5,817 nucleotides of DNA from contig DXGD01000139.1 in assembly GCA_019114115.1 (NCBI GenBank), positions 1 through 5,817 of the forward strand, given 5' to 3'. Source of the DNA: Candidatus Nesterenkonia stercoripullorum. GTDB taxonomy: Bacteria > Actinomycetota > Actinomycetes > Actinomycetales > Micrococcaceae. The notes beneath the pieces are model-generated. The model ran no database searches. It worked only from the letters and a program-made list of their open reading frames with translations, and was not told where the DNA came from. A program made the position numbers and the translations under genes. Each line of letters opens with the position of its first letter. Within the stretch, counting starts at the first letter, position 1. Shown piece after piece: positions 1 through 4,473 of this stretch.

Positions 1-96
1 CTTGCTCGGCCTTCAGCCTGCCTGGGCGAGATCTCCGGCGGACGGATTAACGGCGGAGCTTCGCCGCCTTTCGTGCGTGTGAAGGCCGAAGATAGT
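1..96. other. Left edge, no supported gene
   Basis: No recognisable coding sequence. Plus-strand frame 1 is open from the edge to a TGA at 118-120, but its roughly 39 residues match no family I know and run through the palindrome at 97-124. A GC-rich hairpin (GGCGG at 52-56 against CCGCC at 64-68, followed by TTTC) could be a weak terminator for a gene entering from the left. The T-run is too short to call it. Confidence 0.3.
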
Positions 97-124
97 TCTC
101 TCAAAAACATCCGTTTATGAGAGA
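97..124. repeat. 28-bp near-palindrome, candidate serine-recombinase crossover site
   Basis: The outer seven bases are perfect inverted repeats (TCTCTCA at 97-103, TGAGAGA at 118-124). AAAC at 105-108 mirrors GTTT at 113-116, giving 11 of 14 mirrored pairs. Only the central four bases and one arm position break symmetry. Length, the A-rich inner arms and an asymmetric core are what Hin/Gin-type and Tn3-type serine recombinases use at crossover sites. The right half (GTTTATGAGA, 113-122) recurs at 3729-3738 upstream of the resolvase gene. The role is inferred from architecture, not from a known identical site. Confidence 0.5.
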
Positions 125-141
125 TACCAAAGCCGACAGTC

Positions 142-194
142 TGCTGTGGCTTACGCCGTTATGTGGCGGGGTTCTGTCGATGCTCCGTGGCGGC
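142..194 (+). repeat. Direct repeat copy 1 (~53 bp)
   Basis: This stretch matches 983-1035. The last 31 bases (164-194 against 1005-1035) differ at one position only (G170 against T1011). The 22 bases before them match with about seven differences. The core contains GTTCTGTCGATGCTCCG between two TGGCGG hexamers. It lies just upstream of the operator/promoter of the helix-turn-helix gene. I do not recognise it as a known insertion-sequence end. It could be a boundary of a mobile cassette, a remnant of a duplication, or a recombination subsite. Confidence 0.75.
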
Positions 195-202
195 CCATAA
201 GT

Positions 203-246
203 GTCATCCCCGGTTGACATTCATCAGCATGTCAACGTACGTTGAC
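203..246. promoter_or_regulatory. Paired operators, GTCAWC-N4-GTTGAC, 28 bp apart
   Basis: Two dyads share the pattern GTCAWC-N4-GTTGAC, at 203-218 and 231-246. The second is a perfect 16-bp palindrome (GTCAACGTACGTTGAC). Adjacent half-sites of the two also form a third dyad, GTTGACAT (213-220) against ATGTCAAC (229-236). The three dyad centres therefore fall at 210.5, 224.5 and 238.5, spaced 14 bp. They overlap both the -35 and the -10 of the promoter of the downstream regulator gene, which suggests autoregulation by that helix-turn-helix protein. The protein-site match is inference. Confidence 0.65.
214..243 (+). promoter_or_regulatory. Sigma-70-type promoter of the HTH/ABC pair
   Basis: A perfect -35 (TTGACA, 214-219) is followed after 18 bases by TACGTT (238-243), which keeps the TAnnnT frame of a -10. 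Transcription would start near 250, leaving a leader of about 24 bases. The leader holds the ribosome-binding site GAAGGAG (257-263), ten bases before the ATG at 274. The -35 lies inside the first operator and the -10 inside the second, a layout suited to repression. Confidence 0.6.
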
Positions 247-273
247 GCCTAGGCGCGAAGGAGAGCGGTTGAG

Positions 274-504
274 ATGGGTAAGCAGGAGATGAGCGCATTG
301 GTGATCCAGGCGGGCGACGATGACCCGCTGCGGGCGCTGGCCGCGGTGGCCGAGCTGCATCGCGAGGTCAATCGCGCGGAGGCGGTTATTGTGCGGCGGG
401 CGAGGATGAGTGGTGCGTCGTGGGCGCAGATCGCTCGTCTGCTGGGCGTGAGTCGGCAGGCGGTCCACAAGAAGTACGGCGGAACAAGGTTCAGCCGTGA
501 CTGA
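274..504 (+). CDS. Small helix-turn-helix regulator
   Basis: This is a 76-aa predicted DNA-binding protein. Residues 18-45 form a charged helix ([20 protein letters not shown]). Residues 49-68 ([20 protein letters not shown]) are a clear helix-turn-helix of the type found in small actinobacterial proteins encoded next to transporters or Clp-like genes. The ATG at 274 is preferred because GAAGGAG sits ten bases upstream. An internal ATG at 289 would have its purine run only two or three bases away. The stop overlaps the start of the ABC remnant by 8 nt, so the two are translationally coupled. It probably controls its own promoter through the paired operators just upstream and thereby the transporter. 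The inducer is unknown. Nothing in it looks damaged, although its partner gene is. Confidence 0.8.
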   Translation: MGKQEMSALVIQAGDDDPLRALAAVAELHREVNRAEAVIVRRARMSGASWAQIARLLGVSRQAVHKKYGGTRFSRD

Positions 505-925
505 CAGCGAGACTGCCGCACCGCCCAAGGCGGGACTGCGTGAGTTGTTTTCTTACCTGCGGGAGCACCGCGGCGTGCTGGTGATCGTGCTGGTCATCTC
601 GTTGGTGGGTGCCGGGCTGAACCTAGCGCAGCCGGTGATGGTCAACCAGGTCATCACCGCCGTGGGAGAGGGACGAGCACTCACCGGTGCGGTCGCGGTG
701 CTGGTCGGCCTCGTCGTGGGCGCGGGCCTGTCTGCCGTCGGGCGAACCGTGCTGATCGTGGCCCACCGGCTGGCCACCGTGGCCGATGCCGACCAGATCA
801 TCGTCCTCGACGCCGGCCGCGTCACCGCCACCGGCACCCACACCGAACTCCTGAACAGCAGTCACCTCTACCGCGACCTCGCACGTCATCAACTCCTCGC
901 CGGCGCGACCGGCGCATCCCAATAA
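497..925 (+). pseudogene. ABC exporter with large in-frame internal deletion
   Basis: The reading frame (GTG at 497, 142 aa) joins two ends of an ABC half-transporter. Residues 1-80 are the amino-terminal end of the membrane domain: a cytoplasmic lead-in, one hydrophobic helix at about 26-46, the QPVMVNQVI segment that follows TM1 in such exporters, and a second helix at about 63-80. From residue 83 on, [19 protein letters not shown] is the far end of the nucleotide-binding domain, with the switch histidine H90 and the usual [19 protein letters not shown] tail. Walker A, Q-loop, signature and Walker B are absent. Typical members have about 570-620 residues, so about 430-480 are missing. The join lies near 731-745. 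It could be a deletion within one gene, or a fusion of the start of one and the end of a second gene of a heterodimeric pair. It cannot bind or hydrolyse ATP as written. The frame is intact, so a short membrane protein could still be made. Confidence 0.85.
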
Positions 926-982
926 CGATCGTTTCTGGGCGGGCTCGCCAGCCGGCGGGGAGAGGTGCCGGCGGGCCGGAAA

Positions 983-1035
983 TCCTGTGACCTTCGCCGG
1001 TAAATGGCGGTGTTCTGTCGATGCTCCGTGGCGGC
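983..1035 (+). repeat. Direct repeat copy 2 (~53 bp)
   Basis: Second copy of the repeat at 142-194, in the same orientation and offset by 841 bp. It begins 58 bases after the ABC remnant and ends in the gap before the leftward efflux operon. The match is best over 1005-1035 (30 of 31). Homology stops sharply at the right end (CGGC, then different sequence). The upstream flank drifts gradually. No terminal inverted repeats or target duplication were found beside it. Confidence 0.75.
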
Positions 1036-1089
1036 TTTAGTTGGTGGTACCGATGACAAGCGTGGTCTGGCCGTCCGTGGTCGAGAGTC

Positions 1090-1113
1090 CTGCCGCCGAT
1101 GCGAGGGCGGCAG
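1090..1113 (-). terminator. Hairpin after the efflux operon
   Basis: A perfect 8-bp stem (CTGCCGCC at 1090-1097, GGCGGCAG at 1106-1113) with an 8-base loop begins 9 bases beyond the stop codon of the DUF3817 gene, the last gene of the leftward operon. No T-run follows on either strand. That is common for terminators of high-GC actinobacteria but makes the call less certain. It may also block read-through from the plus-strand ABC remnant. Confidence 0.5.
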
Positions 1114-1121
1114 TGTCATCG

Positions 1122-1451
1122 TCAGCAGCCGAGGTGTCCTCGTCGACGTAGCCAGATCTCCAGGGGAATGGTCGTCAGTGGCGGTACCGCGGCGATGATC
1201 GAGAGAGCTGTGACCCGCCATGGCCACCGCAGGGTGATGGCGGTGATGAGCGCTATGGCGAGGTAGATGAGGAACATGCCGCCGTGCAGGGCGCCGAAGA
1301 TGCTGACACCGACGTCGGTTGTGCCCGTCACGTACTTGAGGAACATCCCCGCGAGCAGACCAGCCCAGGTGAAGGCTTCGAGAAAGGCCGCGACGATGGA
1401 GACTCTTGCCACAAGCGGAAGTCCATAACGCTGCTGGGTGCTTGCGCTCAT
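1122..1451 (-). CDS. DUF3817 family membrane protein
   Basis: This is a 109-aa integral membrane protein with three predicted helices at about 13-38, 47-70 and 75-97. It shows the features I associate with DUF3817: FLEAFTWAGLLAGMFLKY (residues 23-40), GALHGGMFLIYLA (53-65) and a third helix ending in PLEIWLRRR. The biochemical role of the family is not established. The ATG at 1451 is chosen because the family sequence starts there, a GAGG sits eight bases upstream, and it overlaps the TetR stop in an ATGA. Upstream in-frame sequence to 1676 is arginine/proline-rich and is an out-of-frame reading of the TetR gene. It is the last gene of a three-gene operon with an efflux pump, so it may assist or accompany the pump. 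That role is inference. Confidence 0.85.
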   Translation of the reverse strand: MSASTQQRYGLPLVARVSIVAAFLEAFTWAGLLAGMFLKYVTGTTDVGVSIFGALHGGMFLIYLAIALITAITLRWPWRVTALSIIAAVPPLTTIPLEIWLRRRGHLGC

Positions 1452-2020
1452 TGGTTCGCCTCGTTGCTCGGGAGTTCGTCTGCGTCCGCGACGGAGCGGG
1501 CGAGGTGCTCTGCCAGCGCGGCGCGCAGCTGGTGGGGTAGTGGGATCGCGCCGACGGATTCGCTGAGCCAAAGACCGTCGGCAGCGAGGTAGGCGACCAT
1601 CTTCTGCAGTGCCCGAGGGTCGGTCGGGTCGATGCTGGCGGGGTCGGGGACCCAGCGAGTGATGACTCGTTTCCACGGCTTGCTGAGCTCGCTGTCGGTG
1701 CTCGCTTCGAGCATAAGCAGTAACTCCGCGCCGGTGGCGCCGCGGGCGCTGACTCGGGCATAGGCGGCGAGTCGCTCATCCTGCGATGCCTCATCCGGGT
1801 CCTTGCCCAGTGCGTGGATCATCTCCTCGTCCCAGTGCTGGGCTTGATGTTCGTGCAGCGCGAGCATCATGGCGTCCTTCGAGGGGAAGTGGTAGAGCAG
1901 CCCGCCTTTGGTGAGTCCGGAGGCGGCGGCGACGGATTCGTACGTGAGCGCCGTGACGCCGTCGGTCTCGACAACGCTGAGGGCGGCCTTGAGGATCGTG
2001 TCCCGTTTACTGGTCCGCAT
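1448..2020 (-). CDS. TetR-family transcriptional regulator
   Basis: This is a 190-aa one-component repressor of typical TetR length. The amino-terminal DNA-binding domain is clear: residues 5-20 give helix 1, and residues 26-45 (TYESVAAASGLTKGGLLYHF) give the helix-turn-helix, with the family hallmark YHF at 43-45 followed by PSKDAM. The rest is a helical ligand-binding domain that does not reveal its ligand. AAAGGA lies six bases before the ATG at 2020. The gene starts 17 nt after the pump gene's stop and its own stop overlaps the DUF3817 start by 4 nt, so all three are probably one transcript. The inverted repeat at 3566-3593 is the obvious operator candidate. Pump substrates would be expected to release it. 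Being second in the operon rather than divergent implies autoregulation. Confidence 0.92.
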   Translation of the reverse strand: MRTSKRDTILKAALSVVETDGVTALTYESVAAASGLTKGGLLYHFPSKDAMMLALHEHQAQHWDEEMIHALGKDPDEASQDERLAAYARVSARGATGAELLLMLEASTDSELSKPWKRVITRWVPDPASIDPTDPRALQKMVAYLAADGLWLSESVGAIPLPHQLRAALAEHLARSVADADELPSNEANQ

Positions 2021-2037
2021 GGGCGGTCCTTTCTCGG

Positions 2038-3537
2038 TCAGTGCTCGGAGTGCAGCTGTGACTGGGTGCCAGGCAGGTACCGGCGCAGAAGCACTCCGGT
2101 GATGACTGCGCCCACCGCGAGAACGACTGCGACGACCAGCATCACAACGAGGTAGGCGGAGTCGAAAGCCGTCGCCGCCGCCTGGAGGATCTCTGCGTCA
2201 CCCTGCGCAGCAGCCTGTGCCTCAGCGATGCTGTTGCCAGCCGCGTCCGGGGCGCCGTCGGGTAGAACGACGCGTGCGCCGTAGATAGCCGTGAGCAGGC
2301 TCCCGAGCACGGACACTGCAATGAGGCTGCCGAACTCGTAGGAGACTTCTTCGATCGAGGCGGCCATGCCTGCTCGGCGCACCGGCACGTTCCCGATAAT
2401 CGCGGTGGAGGCGACCGCCAAGGCGGCTCCGATACCAGCTCCGGTCAACAGCAGTCCGAGGATCAGCACGCCGAAGGACGACTGGAATCCGATGACCGTC
2501 ACCACGACGCCGCCGGTGGCGAAGGCGAGACCGCCGGTGATGAGCGCGAGCAGTCCGGTGCGGTGCAGGAACGCGCCCCCCAGGAGCGCTGTCGGCAACG
2601 TGCCCACGGCGATCGCGGCGACCAAGAGCCCAGCTTCCAGCGGGCTGAATCCGGCGACCTGCTGGAATCGCTGCGTGGTGACGAGCTGGATGCCCCCGAT
2701 CGCGAACATCGCGAACGACGCGGCCAGCACTCCGGCAGTGAACGCCGGGTTGCCGAAGATGGAGAACTCCAACAGAGGTTGCTCCATACCTCGCTGACGG
2801 CGCACGAACAGCCAGAACCCGATGGCAGCAACGAGCAGCGCAACAATGATGGTCGTTGCCGAGGGCGGCGCGTGGCCGATCTCTTTGATGGCCATCACCG
2901 TTCCGACAAGCCCGATCATCACCAAGATCGAGGAGATGGCATCCCATCGCTTCGAGGGATCCGGGTCGTTGGCCGGGCGGATCAGCCAGGTAGCGACCAG
3001 CGCCAGCACCACAACGGGCACGTTGATCAAGAACACCGAGCCCCACCAGAAGAACTCAAGGAGTGTGCCGCCAATAATCGGGCCGAGGGCGAACCCGATG
3101 ACCGACATACTTCCCCAGACCGCGATGGCGATATTGCGCTCACGCTCGACCGTGAAAGTGGTGCGGATCAGCGCCAGGGTGGCCGGCATCATCGCTGCCG
3201 CACCGACAGCGAGCACAGCACGCGCAGCGATCAGGACCTCGGGTGACGGAGCGAACGCTGCCAGCAGGGAAGCCAGTCCGAAGATCACCAGACCGACAAC
3301 AAACATCCGCGTGTGGCCGATGCGATCCCCCAGGGTTCCGCTGCCCAGCAACAGCCCCGCCATCACCAGGGGGTAGGCATTGATGATCCAGAGGTTCTGT
3401 GTGTTCGAAGCCTGCAGTTCCTCAGTCAGCGTCGGCAGGGCCGTGTAGAGAATCGAGTTATCCAAGGTGATCAGCAGCAGACCTGCTCCAACCGTCACCA
3501 GCAGCGACCAGCGTCGCCTCTTCGTCATCGCGGACAT
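2038..3537 (-). CDS. MFS multidrug efflux pump, DHA2 (14-TM, QacA/LfrA-like)
   Basis: This is a 499-aa proton-driven exporter of the cytoplasmic membrane, at the usual length for the DHA2 family. Visible motifs are an acidic residue in TM1 (D26 in ITLDNSILYTALP), motif A between TM2 and TM3 (GDRIGHTR, residues 70-77), R106 in TM4 (AARAVLAVG), and the antiporter motif C in TM5 (GFALGPIIGG, 148-157). The alanine-rich extracytoplasmic loop at about 420-458, before the last helix, is typical of the QacA/LfrA/SmvA group, which export cationic drugs, dyes and antiseptics. Substrates here cannot be read from sequence. The ATG at 3537 has AGGGGA eight bases upstream. The in-frame ATG at 3528 is too far from it. 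It leads the operon with TetR and DUF3817 and is probably repressed through 3566-3593. The frame is intact. Confidence 0.93.
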   Translation of the reverse strand: MSAMTKRRRWSLLVTVGAGLLLITLDNSILYTALPTLTEELQASNTQNLWIINAYPLVMAGLLLGSGTLGDRIGHTRMFVVGLVIFGLASLLAAFAPSPEVLIAARAVLAVGAAAMMPATLALIRTTFTVERERNIAIAVWGSMSVIGFALGPIIGGTLLEFFWWGSVFLINVPVVVLALVATWLIRPANDPDPSKRWDAISSILVMIGLVGTVMAIKEIGHAPPSATTIIVALLVAAIGFWLFVRRQRGMEQPLLEFSIFGNPAFTAGVLAASFAMFAIGGIQLVTTQRFQQVAGFSPLEAGLLVAAIAVGTLPTALLGGAFLHRTGLLALITGGLAFATGGVVVTVIGFQSSFGVLILGLLLTGAGIGAALAVASTAIIGNVPVRRAGMAASIEEVSYEFGSLIAVSVLGSLLTAIYGARVVLPDGAPDAAGNSIAEAQAAAQGDAEILQAAATAFDSAYLVVMLVVAVVLAVGAVITGVLLRRYLPGTQSQLHSEH

Positions 3538-3565
3538 GCGCGTCTTCCCCTCGTCGTGAACGACA

Positions 3566-3593
3566 TAACTGTACCGGATGGATGGTGTAGTTA
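3566..3593. promoter_or_regulatory. 28-bp inverted repeat, likely TetR operator of the efflux operon
   Basis: Arms TAACTGTACC (3566-3575) and GGTGTAGTTA (3584-3593) are mirror images at 8 of 10 positions, separated by GGATGGAT. The dyad lies 29 bases upstream of the pump ATG, where the leftward promoter should be. Candidate promoter boxes on the minus strand fall inside it, but several registers are possible (for example TTAACT with TACAGT at a short 15-base spacing). I therefore do not assign them. Size, symmetry and position fit a TetR-family dimer or dimer pair. The regulator encoded at 1448-2020 is the natural ligand. Confidence 0.65.
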
Positions 3594-3869
3594 AGTCGAC
3601 GGAGGGAGAGACTCACGGCGCGCGCTATGCATGGCGTGCGGGCGGCGAAGCTTGGAAGGTTTTAGAGCGAAGGCGCGGCACTTCGATGCAGGCAAAACCG
3701 GACGAGCTGGTGCCTCAGTTGGGTACAGGTTTATGAGACTTTCAGCGGGTGGTCGGCCTCAGGTTCGCTTCCTGCGTGAACGCGCTCTCGGGATTGTCTT
3801 GCGAAGTCGTCTCGACGGAAAGTGCCTCAAGGCGGTGACTTCCAGGACTTTCTGCACCATGCTGGGGGT
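3594..3869. other. Intergenic region between efflux operator and resolvase gene
   Basis: I see no credible gene. A plus-strand open frame at 3631-3873 (80 aa) has no family resemblance and no convincing ribosome-binding site. The right half carries elements that may belong to the resolvase's own recombination site: GTTTATGAGA at 3729-3738 and GTGCCTCA at 3710-3717 and again at 3822-3829. The left end of the transposase element must lie in or left of this stretch, but I could not identify a terminal inverted repeat or a target duplication. Confidence 0.4.
3711..3740. promoter_or_regulatory. Candidate resolvase binding site upstream of its gene
   Basis: TGCCTCA (3711-3717) and TGAGACT (3734-3740) form a 30-bp dyad with 5 of 7 outer positions mirrored. 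The right arm carries GTTTATGAGA, identical to 113-122 in the near-palindrome at 97-124. Resolvases of this family usually act at a res region within about 150 bp of their gene, which is where this lies. The inner left arm (GTTGGGTA) does not mirror the right, so only one good half-site is present. It may be a hybrid or decayed site. Confidence 0.35.
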
Positions 3870-4472
3870 ATGAGGCTTCTGGGATATACGCGGGTGAGCA
3901 CGGCGACGCAGGACGCGCAGCTGCAAGTCGATGCGCTGGTGGAGGGCGGGGTGCAGAAGCGGGACGTGTTCTCCGATGTGACCTCGGGTAGCCGGACCGC
4001 GATCGAGCGACCGGGGATGAAACGTCTGCTGGACTACGCCGAGGACGGCGACACGGTGGTGGTGTGGCGCATCGACCGGCTGGGCCGGTCCCTGCTCGAC
4101 GTCCTGAATACGGTCACGCTGCTGCGCGGCCAGGGCGTGAAGATCAGATCGGTCTCGGACGGGATCGACCCGGAGACGACATCGGGCCGGATGATGCTGG
4201 GCATGCTCGCGACCTTGGCCGAGTATGAGCGCGAGCTGATCACCGAACGCGTCAATGCGGGGATCGCCGCGGCGAAGCAGAACGGCACCCGCTTCGGCCG
4301 ACCCCCGGTCGACCCGGCCGTGATCGCGGAGAAGCTCGAAATCGCGGGCGATGCCCGCGCGAAGGGCCGCACCGCCGAGGACGCCGCCCGACTCGTCGGC
4401 TGGTCCCGGGCGACGCTCTATCGCCATCGGCAGGCGGCCCGTGCCCGCGAGGCCGTCGCCGAGCAGGTGTGA
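3870..4472 (+). CDS. Serine recombinase (resolvase/invertase family)
   Basis: This is a 200-aa small serine recombinase. The catalytic domain has the nucleophile Ser10 in GYTRVST (residues 5-11) with R8. It also has DVTSGSR (36-42), the DRLGRS signature (69-74) with R70 and R73, and a long E-helix around ERELITERVNAGIAAAK (119-135). After FGRPP (141-145), residues 166-186 form the carboxy-terminal helix-turn-helix (TAEDAARLVGWSRATLYRH). All key residues are present, so it should be active in cutting and rejoining DNA at short dyad sites. The ATG at 3870 fits the family's amino terminus, but its GGGGG sits only one base upstream. An in-frame GTG at 3822 would add 16 unrelated residues. The transposase follows after one base, so this is probably the cointegrate resolvase of that transposon. 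A DNA-invertase role cannot be excluded. Confidence 0.93.
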   Translation: MRLLGYTRVSTATQDAQLQVDALVEGGVQKRDVFSDVTSGSRTAIERPGMKRLLDYAEDGDTVVVWRIDRLGRSLLDVLNTVTLLRGQGVKIRSVSDGIDPETTSGRMMLGMLATLAEYERELITERVNAGIAAAKQNGTRFGRPPVDPAVIAEKLEIAGDARAKGRTAEDAARLVGWSRATLYRHRQAARAREAVAEQV

Positions 4473-4473
4473 G

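Noticed and set aside
944..976. GC-rich GCCGGC repeats after the ABC remnant as a terminator
   Set aside because: GCCGGC is self-complementary so several weak pairings are possible. There is no single long stem and no T-run.
1051..1121. CGATGAC / GTCATCG inverted repeat (7 bp, 57 bases apart)
   Set aside because: Too short for the spacing, with no flanking symmetry. Probably chance.
889..1794. 301-aa minus-strand frame
   Set aside because: It is arginine/proline/serine-rich and out of frame with the TetR and DUF3817 genes, which have clear family motifs. It also runs across the terminator hairpin and a direct repeat.
2563..3376. Plus-strand open frames inside the pump gene (227 and 184 aa)
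   Set aside because: They are antisense shadows of the well-supported MFS transporter, with compositions (D/R/Q/H-rich or T/S/P-rich) expected from its complement.
3631..3873. 80-aa plus-strand frame before the resolvase
   Set aside because: No ribosome-binding site, no recognisable domain, and it crosses the candidate resolvase sites and the resolvase start.
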